Positions 8,274 to 15,738 of a stretch of 15,979 bases of DNA are shown here, piece by piece. The position numbers and the translations under genes are program-made. The stretch spans positions 1 through 15,979 of the forward strand of contig CABRZA010000048.1 in NCBI GenBank assembly GCA_902475285.1. Reading direction: 5' to 3'. This DNA is from an uncultured Porphyromonadaceae bacterium. Its GTDB lineage: Bacteria > Bacteroidota > Bacteroidia > Bacteroidales > Muribaculaceae. The notes below the pieces were generated by a model. It did not search any database and was not told the DNA's origin. It saw nothing but the letters and a program-made list of their open reading frames with translations. Position 1 is the first letter of the stretch. Each line of letters opens with the position of its first letter.

Positions 8274-10070
8274 ATGAATATCAAACGACATATAGCCGGC
8301 GTGCTCGGCGCGGCAGCAATAGCCCTCGGAGCCTGGTCGTGCACCGACCTCGACGAGGTCACATTCGACCGCATCGACGCCACCACTTACTATCAGGACG
8401 AAAACAGCGTAAAAGGCGCCGTGGCTTCCATCTACGCCAGCGCCACAAGCGGATTCCTGGAATATTTCTGGTACCTCAACGAGTTCTCGGCCGACCAGAT
8501 TGCATGGCGCTCATGGAACGGCGGAGCTTGGGGCTACGACGAAGCCGCAAAATTCGTCCTCTCGACCCAGACCTGGAACTCCGAATCTGTCATCATCCGT
8601 CAGGCGTGGGAGCACGCCTGGGAGACAATCGGCCTCTGCAACACCCTCGTCAACGACCTCGAGGCCCTCGACCCCGCAGCGCTCGGCATGACTTCCGACG
8701 CCCTTGAATCCTACATCGCCGAAGTGCGCACAATGCGTGCATGGGCATACTACAACAACTTCGAGCTATGGGGCGGCGCTCTCCCCCTCAACATCTCCGT
8801 CGGTAACGAAATCCCCGGCTCCGCCGACCCCGACTTCAACAAAGGCTGCGAGGTGATATGGAAGTTCATCGCCGACGAGCTCGACGGCTGCTGGGCCGAC
8901 CTCACCGCCGAAGACGGCTCCGGCGCAACACGCAACCGCATGAACCAGGGCATGAACCGAATGCTCAAAATGCGTCTGCTCCTCAACTCCCAGCTCTTCA
9001 CCGGCGTCGACCGCTACGGTGAGTGCGCAACCCTCGCCCAGGAGATAATCGACGGCAAGTACGGCACCTACGACCTCGCGTCCGACTACCGCACCATCTA
9101 CGGCGTCGAGAACTCATCCTGCCCCGAAGTGGTATTCGCATTCTCGATGGAGGCCGGACGAATGACCAACAACAACCGCAACACTCCCTTCCTGCCCTAC
9201 AACTACGACGAAATGTTCGGCTTCGCTTGCGACCAGGGCGGCTGGAACTGCACTTGCCTCGTGCCCTCCAAGGACAACACCGGCACCCTCGTGCCCAACG
9301 CCGGCAGCGAGGGCGCAAAGAGCTTCCTCTTCGACTACGGCGACAAGCTCGGCGCTCCATTCGACCGCATGAACGACCGCGACATACGCAAGCAGCCCTT
9401 CCACTGCGACGCCGCCGGCAACTGGAACGGCATCTTCGCCATGGGCGCACAGATCAACTATGAGACCGGAGCTCCCGTCCTCGCCGACGCCGACCTCCAG
9501 GACAAGCCCCTCATCTACGTCGACCAGGTGGGTACCTTCCAGAACCTCGGCCGCAACCTCGAGCCCGTCATGAGCCCCCGCTGGGGACAGACCAACTCCG
9601 GATTCCGTGTGCTCCGCTACCCCGTCTATCCCACATCGGTGGGTGTCGACTGGCGCGACGCCGACCAGGTTGAGTTCCGCCTCGCCGAAGTATACTACAC
9701 CCTGGCCGAGTGCAAGCTCCGCGCTGGCGACGCCGGCACAGCCAAGCAGCTCGTCAACGACGTCCGCCAGCGATACTACACCGCTGCCGACGCTTCGCAA
9801 ATCGAAAATCCCGGTCCCGGCTTCAACGCCTTCGACGCCGACTGGATGCTCAGCGAATGGGGCCTCGAATTCCTCGACGAAGGACGTCGCCGCCGCACCG
9901 ACCTCCGTCGCTTCGACAAGTTCACACAGGGCCAGTGGTGGTTCTTCGGCCGTGCCACTGAAACCGACCGCGAGATACCCGCCAAGCGCGACCGCCGCTA
10001 CGAATGGTATCCCCTCCCACAGGTGGCCCTCATGGTCAACCCCGGCCTCGTTCAGAATCCTAACTACTAA
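8274..10070 (+). CDS. susD: SusD/RagB-family surface glycan-binding lipoprotein
   Basis: Surface lipoprotein that lids the SusC barrel and binds starch oligosaccharides. The 598-residue product has a signal sequence ending in GAWSC, so lipidation is expected at Cys23, followed by TDLDE, a typical SusD start; the acidic residues resemble the Bacteroidota lipoprotein export signal for surface display. The helical TPR-like scaffold of RagB/SusD proteins is recognisable around EVRTMRAWAYYNNFELWGG (150-168). The C terminus carries the family ending WYPLPQVALMVNPGLVQNP. Its position 18 bp after susC and 12 bp before the SusE/F-like gene supports translation from the same mRNA. Ligand-contacting aromatics cannot be assigned reliably without an alignment. 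Confidence 0.95.
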   Translation: MNIKRHIAGVLGAAAIALGAWSCTDLDEVTFDRIDATTYYQDENSVKGAVASIYASATSGFLEYFWYLNEFSADQIAWRSWNGGAWGYDEAAKFVLSTQTWNSESVIIRQAWEHAWETIGLCNTLVNDLEALDPAALGMTSDALESYIAEVRTMRAWAYYNNFELWGGALPLNISVGNEIPGSADPDFNKGCEVIWKFIADELDGCWADLTAEDGSGATRNRMNQGMNRMLKMRLLLNSQLFTGVDRYGECATLAQEIIDGKYGTYDLASDYRTIYGVENSSCPEVVFAFSMEAGRMTNNNRNTPFLPYNYDEMFGFACDQGGWNCTCLVPSKDNTGTLVPNAGSEGAKSFLFDYGDKLGAPFDRMNDRDIRKQPFHCDAAGNWNGIFAMGAQINYETGAPVLADADLQDKPLIYVDQVGTFQNLGRNLEPVMSPRWGQTNSGFRVLRYPVYPTSVGVDWRDADQVEFRLAEVYYTLAECKLRAGDAGTAKQLVNDVRQRYYTAADASQIENPGPGFNAFDADWMLSEWGLEFLDEGRRRRTDLRRFDKFTQGQWWFFGRATETDREIPAKRDRRYEWYPLPQVALMVNPGLVQNPNY

Positions 10071-10082
10071 AATTCAGCACCA

Positions 10083-11552
10083 ATGAAGAAAATCAATCAT
10101 ATACTTGGTCTCCTTGCAGTGTTGCTCCTGCCCTTCCTGGCCGGTTGCGCCAAAGAAGAGATCGTATTCGACAGCGAGCTGCCACGCTTCGAGCTCCGTC
10201 CCGGCTACCAGCTGCTCGAGGTCATTGTGCCCCAGGGCACCCTCGCCTCCGACAAGATATACATCATCGGCGAATTCAACGGCGGCATGGACGCCGTGGG
10301 CGACCCCCGCTGGGAACTCCAGAAAGCCCCCGACACCGACGTGAAGTGGGGCGTATACCTCAACCCCGCCGACTTCATCGACGGCAAGACCCTCGCCGAC
10401 GGCTACACATTCTATTCCGTCGAGCAGGGCGAGGAGCGTTCGCTCGAAAACCAGCCCGTCAAGCACACCGAGGCTCCCGCTCTCGGCCAGCGAATCAACG
10501 TTATCGTCTACCGCTGGGCCGACTACTTCAACAAACCCGTCGACCCGGGTGAAATCGTCCACGACGGCTATGTAATCTATGTGGTCGACAACTCCGGCTA
10601 CGAAGAGCTCGCCATGTACGCCTGGGGCGACGCCGAAGCATTCGGCGGATGGCCCGGCATCACTCCCACCGGCAAGGTCGAAATCGACGGCGTCAGCTAC
10701 AAGTACTTCGACACCGGCGCCGCAAACGAAGGCCTCAACCTCAACCTCATCTTCAACAACAACGGCGGCGGCTCGCAGCTCCCCGACTTCAACGTTACCC
10801 TCAACCAGGACTTCTACCTCGAGCTCACGCCCGACGCCGTCAACGAATTCGACCCCTCCAACGTGGTGCAGCACGACGGCTACGCTGTCTTCGTGGTAAA
10901 TAAATCCGGCTGGGACGAGCTCTACCTCTACATGTGGGGCACCGTCAACGACCTCAACGGCGCTTGGCCCGGCATGGCCCCCACCGGCACGCAGAAAATC
11001 AACGGCGTGGAATACGTTTACTTCGACCTCGGCGCCGCCAACTGCGACAACGGCCTCGAAGAGCACGTAATCCTCAACAACGGCAACGGCAAGCAGGTCG
11101 ACGACGTGGTGGTATTCAACCTCGACCGCGACGTATACGTTGAGCTCACCGCATCGGCCGCCACCGAAATCGACCCCGCCACCTATGTGCCCGGCGACGA
11201 TCCCGAGCCCACCCCCGATCCGGAGCCTACCCCCGATCCGGAGCCTACCCCCGACCCCACTCCCGCCGGCACCTACACAATCCTTATCCAGGATCTCACC
11301 GGCTGGACAAACCTCTACGTCTATGCCTGGGGCGACGACACCGAGTCGTTCGGAGCATGGCCCGGAACGCTGGCCGACAAGACCGAAACCGTCGACGGCG
11401 TAACCTACAAGGCATTCACCGTCGAGGGCGCCGGCCAGACGCAGAACCTCATCTTCAACGATAATAACGGCACGCAGTACGACGCCGTCACCATCGTTCT
11501 CGACAAGAATTATACGATTGTGGCCAACCCCGACAAGGCCGAAATCAAATAA
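10083..11552 (+). CDS. SusE/SusF-like surface lipoprotein with three CBM26-like modules
   Basis: Non-catalytic starch-binding lipoprotein that probably holds starch at the cell surface. The 489-residue product has a signal sequence with lipobox LAGC (Cys22) followed by AKEE, compatible with surface export. Residues about 35-150 form a different beta domain, with KIYIIGEFNGG near its start, reminiscent of CBM48/CBM20-type sandwiches (weak). Three related starch modules follow at about 160-257, 264-358 and 397-487, each with a YxW strand (MYAW, LYMW, VYAW), a WPG turn and an IFN or ILN strand followed by a GG/GN/NG loop. A Pro-Asp-Glu-Thr linker (about 372-395) sets the third module apart. B. 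thetaiotaomicron uses separate SusE and SusF proteins; here one gene seems to serve both roles. It lies 12 bp after susD and 6 bp before the GH13 lipoprotein gene. Confidence 0.9.
   Translation: MKKINHILGLLAVLLLPFLAGCAKEEIVFDSELPRFELRPGYQLLEVIVPQGTLASDKIYIIGEFNGGMDAVGDPRWELQKAPDTDVKWGVYLNPADFIDGKTLADGYTFYSVEQGEERSLENQPVKHTEAPALGQRINVIVYRWADYFNKPVDPGEIVHDGYVIYVVDNSGYEELAMYAWGDAEAFGGWPGITPTGKVEIDGVSYKYFDTGAANEGLNLNLIFNNNGGGSQLPDFNVTLNQDFYLELTPDAVNEFDPSNVVQHDGYAVFVVNKSGWDELYLYMWGTVNDLNGAWPGMAPTGTQKINGVEYVYFDLGAANCDNGLEEHVILNNGNGKQVDDVVVFNLDRDVYVELTASAATEIDPATYVPGDDPEPTPDPEPTPDPEPTPDPTPAGTYTILIQDLTGWTNLYVYAWGDDTESFGAWPGTLADKTETVDGVTYKAFTVEGAGQTQNLIFNDNNGTQYDAVTIVLDKNYTIVANPDKAEIK
11196..11249 (+). 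repeat. 18-bp in-frame tandem repeat coding the Pro-rich linker
   Basis: CCCGATCCGGAGCCTACC occurs twice exactly (11214-11231, 11232-11249), preceded by a degenerate copy (11196-11213, 14 of 18 matching). Each unit encodes six residues of the PDPEPT linker between modules two and three of the SusE/F-like protein. Because units are whole codons, slippage would lengthen or shorten the linker without breaking the frame. Confidence 0.85.
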
Positions 11553-11558
11553 CCTCGC

Positions 11559-12896
11559 ATGTCTAAGGTAAAATCGATTATCGCAGGCGTGGCAGCGTTG
11601 GCTGCCACCGCCTGCTCTTCTTCCCCCTCCGACGAGCCCGTCAACCCCGACGTGCCCCGGCCCGCCGCGCCCGCTGCAACAAATGTAATCTACCAGGCCA
11701 ACCCGCGCTTCTTCGGCACCGAAAAGTGCCTCGACGGCGTACGCGCGCAGACTCCCCGCATTGCATCCATGGGCTGCGACATCCTCTGGCTCATGCCCGT
11801 GTGCGAGCCCGGTGAGCTCAAGGCAATAGGCTCCCCCTACTGCATCCGCGATTTCAAGGCCCTCAATCCACGCTACGGCACAATGGCCGACCTCAAAAGC
11901 CTCGTGGCCGACGCCCACGCCAAGGGCATGCGCGTGATTCTCGACTGGATTGCAAACCACACCGCCTGGGACTGCCCATGGATTGCCGAGCACCCCGACT
12001 GGTACCGCCACGACGCCAACGGTGAGATTGTGGCCGCCAACGGATGGTCCGACGTGGCACAGCTCGACTACAACGCCCCCGCACTCCGCCAGGCAATGAA
12101 GGACGCTATGCTCTTCTGGGTCGAACAGGCTGGCATCGACGGCTTCCGCTGCGACTACGCCGAAGGCGTACCACACGATTTCTGGGCCGACGTCATCGCC
12201 GCAGTCCGCGCAAAGGACGCCGACGCATTCATGCTCGCCGAGAGCGCCGACCCCGCTTTCTACGCCGACGGCTTCAACATGATCTACGACTGGAGCTGCG
12301 CCACGGCAATAGCCACGGCCTTCAACGGCGGCAAGACATCCGCTGTGGTCTCCGAAGCCTCCGACGCTTGGGCAAAAGTGCCCGACGACGGCCGCGACGG
12401 CGACTCAATCCTCCGCTTCGTCTTCAACCACGACACCGCCGCAGAGAACAACGTGGCCACTATGTACGGCGCACCCGAAGCCGTACCCGCCGCCTACGTC
12501 CTCGCCTCGATGCTCTGCGGCACTCCCATGATTTATTCGTCGATGGACGTCGAAGGCCTCTCCGGCCGCCTCTCGTTCTTCGACTACCGCAACCTCGATT
12601 TCTCACAAAAGCTCACCGACGTCTACCGGGCCATCGACGACGCCTTCAAGGCTTCCGCCGACGCACGCTGCGGAACCCTCGCCGACTATTCCGGCGCCTC
12701 GGTGGTGTGCTTCACCCGCTCGGCCAACGGCCGCACTCTCCTGGTGGCCGTCAACACTTCCGGCTCTAAGCAGAGCGCCCGCATGCCCATCAGCCTCGCC
12801 GGCGAAACCATGGCCGACCTCATCGGCGGAGGCAGCACAAAAGTGCCCCACATGCTCGAGCTCGACGCCTACGCCTACGTCATACTGATGAAATGA
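11559..12896 (+). CDS. susG: compact GH13 alpha-amylase surface lipoprotein (SusG-like role)
   Basis: Endo-amylase expected to sit on the outer-membrane surface and cut bound starch into pieces that SusC can import. The 445-residue product has a short signal sequence with lipobox ATAC (Cys19), then SSSPSDEP and a Pro-rich spacer to about residue 39. GH13 signatures are complete: region I DWIANH (129-134), region II GFRCDYAEG with nucleophile Asp199, region III LAES with acid/base Glu228, and region IV FNHD with Asp292. The Lys-His that often follows the nucleophile is replaced by Glu-Gly. It is far shorter than B. thetaiotaomicron SusG (about 690 residues): the domain B region is brief, no CBM58-like insertion is visible, and the C-terminal beta domain is small. 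The susG symbol describes the likely role; orthology is not shown. Its stop overlaps the GH97 start by 4 bp. Confidence 0.93.
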   Translation: MSKVKSIIAGVAALAATACSSSPSDEPVNPDVPRPAAPAATNVIYQANPRFFGTEKCLDGVRAQTPRIASMGCDILWLMPVCEPGELKAIGSPYCIRDFKALNPRYGTMADLKSLVADAHAKGMRVILDWIANHTAWDCPWIAEHPDWYRHDANGEIVAANGWSDVAQLDYNAPALRQAMKDAMLFWVEQAGIDGFRCDYAEGVPHDFWADVIAAVRAKDADAFMLAESADPAFYADGFNMIYDWSCATAIATAFNGGKTSAVVSEASDAWAKVPDDGRDGDSILRFVFNHDTAAENNVATMYGAPEAVPAAYVLASMLCGTPMIYSSMDVEGLSGRLSFFDYRNLDFSQKLTDVYRAIDDAFKASADARCGTLADYSGASVVCFTRSANGRTLLVAVNTSGSKQSARMPISLAGETMADLIGGGSTKVPHMLELDAYAYVILMK

Positions 12897-15004
12897 ACCA
12901 AATGAACCGACATCTCATATCTCTATTCCTGCTCGCCGCAGCCTTGGATATGGCTGCCGCAAGCATATTCTCCCCCGACGGAAACCTCCGCCTTGAGGCC
13001 GACGTCGATTCTGCCGGCACGCCCATATATTCGCTCGAATACAAGGGCCGAACCATCGTGGCCCCAAGCCGCATGGGCCTCCGTGCCGACGAAACTTCCT
13101 TTGCCGACGGATTCCGCATCCAAGCCGTCGACACCGTCACCGTCGACCGCTCCTGGGAGCCCGTATGGGGCGAATACTCCTCCGTCCGCGACCACTTCCG
13201 CGAGCTCGCCCTGCACCTCCGCGCCGACAAGCCCGAGCGCCTCCTCACACTCCGCTTCCGCCTCTTCGACGACGGCCTCGGATTCCGCTACGAGCTCCCC
13301 CCGCAGAAAGGCCCATACTACCTCACCATCCGCGACGAAATCACCGAGTTCGACTTCACCGCCGACCACAAGCTATTCTGCATCCCCGGCGACTACGACA
13401 CCGACGAATATCTCTGGTCCGAGACCTCATTCTCCCGGCTCCCCGAAGCCCTCGGCTCATACCGCCGCCACAGCGAGGCACAGCGCACCGGCGGTACAAC
13501 CGTCCAGACGCCCCTCCTCATCAAAACCGACGACCACGTCTACGTCAACGTCCACGAGGCAGCACTCGACGGATACCCCGCCATGCTCCTCGACGTCGAC
13601 ACCGCCGCATACTCCATGCGCGCCCACCTCGTCCCCGACCGCCTCGGAGTCGCCGCTTATATCCAGCTACCCTTCCACACTCCCTGGCGCACACTCATCG
13701 TCAGCGACGACGCTCGCGACATCCTCGCCTCCCAGCTCGTCCTAAACCTCAACGAACCCTGTAAAATCGAGGATACATCCTGGATCAAGCCAATGAAGTT
13801 CGTCGGCGTATGGTGGGAAATGTTCACCGGCCACGTCAAGTCGTGGGCATACTCCGACGACCGACTCGCCAAACCCGGCGTAACCGACTACACCAAGCTC
13901 CGCCCCAACGGACACCACCCCGCCAACACCGCCAACGTCAAGCGCTACATCGACTTCGCAGCCGACCACGGCATCGACGGCGTACTCGTCGAGGGCTGGA
14001 ACGAAGGCTGGGAAGACTGGGCAGCATTCCGCAAGAACCGGCAGTTCCTCTTCGACAAGGCATACCCCGACTTCGACGTCGACTCCCTCCGCGACTACGC
14101 CAAAGAGCGCGGCGTCAAGCTCATCATGCACCACGAGACCGCCGGCAACGCCGCCGACTATGAGCTCCAGCTCGACCGCGCCTTCCAATTTATGAAAGAC
14201 AACAACTACGACGCCGTCAAGACCGGCTACGTCGGCGCAATCATCCCCCGCTCCGAACACCACACTTCGCAGTGGATGGTCGACCACGCACGCCGCGTCA
14301 TCGAGCGAGCAGCCGACTACCGCATCATGGTCGACAGCCACGAGGCACCACGTCCCACAGGCCTATGCCGCACATATCCCAACTGGCTCGCACAGGAGTC
14401 GGCGCGCGGCGGCGAGTTCGAGTCGATGGGAGGCAACCTGCCCTCGCACACCTGCATCCTACCCTTCACGCGCCTCAAAGGCGGCCCCATGGACTATACC
14501 CCCGGCCTCTTCGAGACACGCCTCAGCCACTACGGCGAAGGCAAGGATTCCCAGGCTGGCACAACCCTCGCCCGCCAGCTCGCGCTCTACCTCACCATGC
14601 CATCACCCTTGCAGATGGCTTGCGACCTCCCCGAGAACTACGAGCGCTTTCCCGACGCCTTCCGGTTCATCGAAGACGTCCCCGTCGACTGGGCCGACAG
14701 CCGCTACATCGAAGCCGAACCCAACCGCTACATCACCGTAGCGCGCCGCGACAAACACTCCGACGACTGGTATGCCGGCGCCATCACCGACCATAACGCC
14801 CGCACCGCCACCATACCCCTCGACTTCCTCCCCAAAGGCCGCAAGTACATCGCCACCATCTACGAAGATGCCCCCGACGCCCACTGGCGCGACAACCCAC
14901 AGGCCTACCGCATACGCACACGCGAAGTCGACAGCCGCACCGTCATCCGCCAGCCCCTCGCCCCCGGTGGCGGCGCAGCCATCCGCCTCACCCCCAAGCC
15001 GTAG
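12893..15004 (+). CDS. susB: SusB-like inverting GH97 alpha-glucosidase
   Basis: Exo-acting alpha-glucosidase that releases glucose from malto-oligosaccharides, expected in the periplasm. The 703-residue product (SusB has 738) has a signal peptide with cleavage near AAA-S (residue 24) and no lipobox. The GH97 N-terminal beta domain, TIM barrel and short C-terminal beta domain are all present. Key acids fall at the same spacing as I recall for B. thetaiotaomicron SusB Glu391, Glu439, Glu508, Glu526 and Glu532: here Glu367 (LVEGWNEGW), Glu415 (HHETAGN), Glu484 (DSHEAPRPTG), Glu502 (QESARG) and Glu508 (GGEFE). Glutamates at the 415 and 508 positions indicate the inverting alpha-glucosidase branch; retaining GH97 enzymes use an Asp nucleophile. 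Translation is coupled to the GH13 gene by an ATGA overlap. A second ATG at 12902 is an equally workable start. Last gene of the operon. Confidence 0.95.
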   Translation: MNQMNRHLISLFLLAAALDMAAASIFSPDGNLRLEADVDSAGTPIYSLEYKGRTIVAPSRMGLRADETSFADGFRIQAVDTVTVDRSWEPVWGEYSSVRDHFRELALHLRADKPERLLTLRFRLFDDGLGFRYELPPQKGPYYLTIRDEITEFDFTADHKLFCIPGDYDTDEYLWSETSFSRLPEALGSYRRHSEAQRTGGTTVQTPLLIKTDDHVYVNVHEAALDGYPAMLLDVDTAAYSMRAHLVPDRLGVAAYIQLPFHTPWRTLIVSDDARDILASQLVLNLNEPCKIEDTSWIKPMKFVGVWWEMFTGHVKSWAYSDDRLAKPGVTDYTKLRPNGHHPANTANVKRYIDFAADHGIDGVLVEGWNEGWEDWAAFRKNRQFLFDKAYPDFDVDSLRDYAKERGVKLIMHHETAGNAADYELQLDRAFQFMKDNNYDAVKTGYVGAIIPRSEHHTSQWMVDHARRVIERAADYRIMVDSHEAPRPTGLCRTYPNWLAQESARGGEFESMGGNLPSHTCILPFTRLKGGPMDYTPGLFETRLSHYGEGKDSQAGTTLARQLALYLTMPSPLQMACDLPENYERFPDAFRFIEDVPVDWADSRYIEAEPNRYITVARRDKHSDDWYAGAITDHNARTATIPLDFLPKGRKYIATIYEDAPDAHWRDNPQAYRIRTREVDSRTVIRQPLAPGGGAAIRLTPKP

Positions 15005-15027
15005 GCACGTGTTGCACAAAATGCTAC

Positions 15028-15204
15028 AAGTAGGGCCGCAATATATTGCAATGTCACTAACTTTAAGGCACAGCCACGAAGTAGGGGCGCAATATATTGC
15101 GCCCGCCCAGGCTGAACATTCTAAAAACGACAGTTTTGCAACACCTCCGGCCCAGGCTGAACATTCTTGTGCCCCGACTGCCCATCCACAAAGTAGGGGC
15201 GCAA
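15028..15204. repeat. cluster of interspersed short repeats and palindromes after the operon
   Basis: Three copies of a GTAGGG-containing unit begin at 15028, 15079 and 15191. The first two run for 22 nt (AAGTAGGGsCGCAATATATTGC, s = C or G); the third stops after 14 nt. The middle copy extends into a perfect 20-bp palindrome, GGGCGCAATATATTGCGCCC, at 15085-15104. Two exact 18-nt direct repeats, GCCCAGGCTGAACATTCT, lie at 15105-15122 and 15150-15167, 45 bp apart. There is no coding sense here. The palindromes could act as mRNA 3'-end stabilisers for the operon, whose terminator is otherwise not apparent. Confidence 0.8.
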
Positions 15205-15235
15205 GACAAACGGAAGCGGCCAACGGACGCGCCAA

Positions 15236-15353
15236 AAGCCGCATAGCGGCGACAATTTTGCAGGCACGGGCGTAAGCCCGTGTATATTAACAACAAAGCG
15301 GGCAAGCCGCGTCAGCGGCGACATTTTTATCCGAGTGGGTGTTAACCCACTCG
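15236..15353. repeat. two consecutive paired-hairpin repeat modules
   Basis: Module A (15236-15282) has hairpin GCCGC-ATA-GCGGC (15238-15250), then GACAATTTTG, then hairpin CACGGGC-GTAA-GCCCGTG (15265-15282). Module B (15304-15353) has hairpin GCCGC-GTCA-GCGGC (15306-15319), then GACATTTTTATC, then the longer hairpin CGAGTGGGT-GTTA-ACCCACTCG (15332-15353). The first hairpin and T-rich link are nearly the same in both modules, while the second hairpin keeps its shape but changes sequence. The modules start 68 bp apart in the same orientation. This looks like a REP-like intergenic repeat family. Confidence 0.75.
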
Positions 15354-15458
15354 CCTCCGCCCCGCCGCCCCATTCTAAAAAAAAGTAAGTTTTTGATATA
15401 AGACCCAAAACCGTCTAACGATTTAGCTTAGGCTAAGAATTTGATAGCAAATGTTCTT

Positions 15459-15493
15459 CGGCCGGTCCGCGTGTGAACGTAGGCCGGTTTTTT
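15459..15493 (+). terminator. weak terminator-like hairpin with T tract
   Basis: CGGCC (15459-15463) can pair with GGCCG (15482-15486), enclosing a small inner CGT-GTGA-ACG hairpin, and the stem is followed by G and six T. The outer stem is short and interrupted. If functional on the + strand it could end read-through from the sus operon about 450 bp after its last stop codon and insulate the downstream ATPase gene. Confidence 0.35.
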
Positions 15494-15550
15494 GCAAAAC
15501 AAGCCCCGAAAAGGGCGCCCTAATGGTTAACCTCGCACGCAAGCGCGAGC

Positions 15551-15577
15551 CCCTCTGTGCCCTCTGTGCCCTCTGTG
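15551..15577 (+). repeat. 9-bp tandem repeat, three copies
   Basis: CCCTCTGTG is repeated three times without interruption (15551-15559, 15560-15568, 15569-15577). It lies in the intergenic region and is not in a supported gene. Strings of this kind recur between genes in many environmental genomes; no function is evident. Confidence 0.8.
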
Positions 15578-15663
15578 TGAGCTATTCCGCACCGTCCAAT
15601 TTTGTCCAAGCCTACTCCCTGCGAAAATTCCCACTGGCCAAAATAAAAATCACCCTTAGTTTC

Positions 15664-15694
15664 TTGCATAAGTCGATGATGTTCCATAATTTTG
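15664..15694 (+). promoter_or_regulatory. candidate promoter of the downstream ATPase gene
   Basis: TTG at 15664-15666, exactly 20 nt, then TAATTTTG at 15687-15694, a full match to TAnnTTTG. Transcription would start near 15700 and give a leader of about 38 nt to the ATG at 15739. This is the best-matching promoter in the window. Confidence 0.65.
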
Positions 15695-15738
15695 TATTCC
15701 GAAAAAATGTGGCACACCACAAATATTCGTAATACAAT

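Larger units (their letters stand above)
15354..15663. other. non-coding intergenic stretch with small inverted repeats
   Basis: No credible gene is seen. The stretch holds a small hairpin TTAGC-TTAG-GCTAA (15423-15436), a terminator-like element described separately, GCCC-CGAAAA-GGGC (15503-15516) overlapping the palindrome GGGCGCCC (15513-15520), and CTCGC pairing with GCGAG (15532-15549). An open frame of 93 codons at 15451-15732 crosses these structures and the tandem repeat and looks accidental. Confidence 0.6.

Noticed and set aside
7814..8707. 297-codon + strand frame crossing the end of susC and the start of susD.
   Set aside because: Arg/Pro/His/Gln-rich translation typical of an off-frame reading; it would overlap two certain genes.
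10074..12176. 700-codon open frame on the minus strand, antisense to the SusE/F-like and GH13 lipoprotein genes.
   Set aside because: The two + strand genes there are clear protein families. The antisense frame stays open because the genes use C-ending codons, which rarely give stops in that frame; its Val/Gly/Asp/Glu/Ala-heavy product shows no domain, signal or family pattern.
15028..15204. Possible CRISPR array.
   Set aside because: Repeat units are unequal in length, there are only three, spacing is irregular, and unrelated direct repeats are interleaved; no cas genes are present.
15451..15732. 93-codon frame between the operon and the ATPase gene.
   Set aside because: It crosses a terminator-like hairpin, small inverted repeats and a 9-bp tandem repeat (giving CALCALC), covers the ATPase promoter, and has no recognisable pattern.
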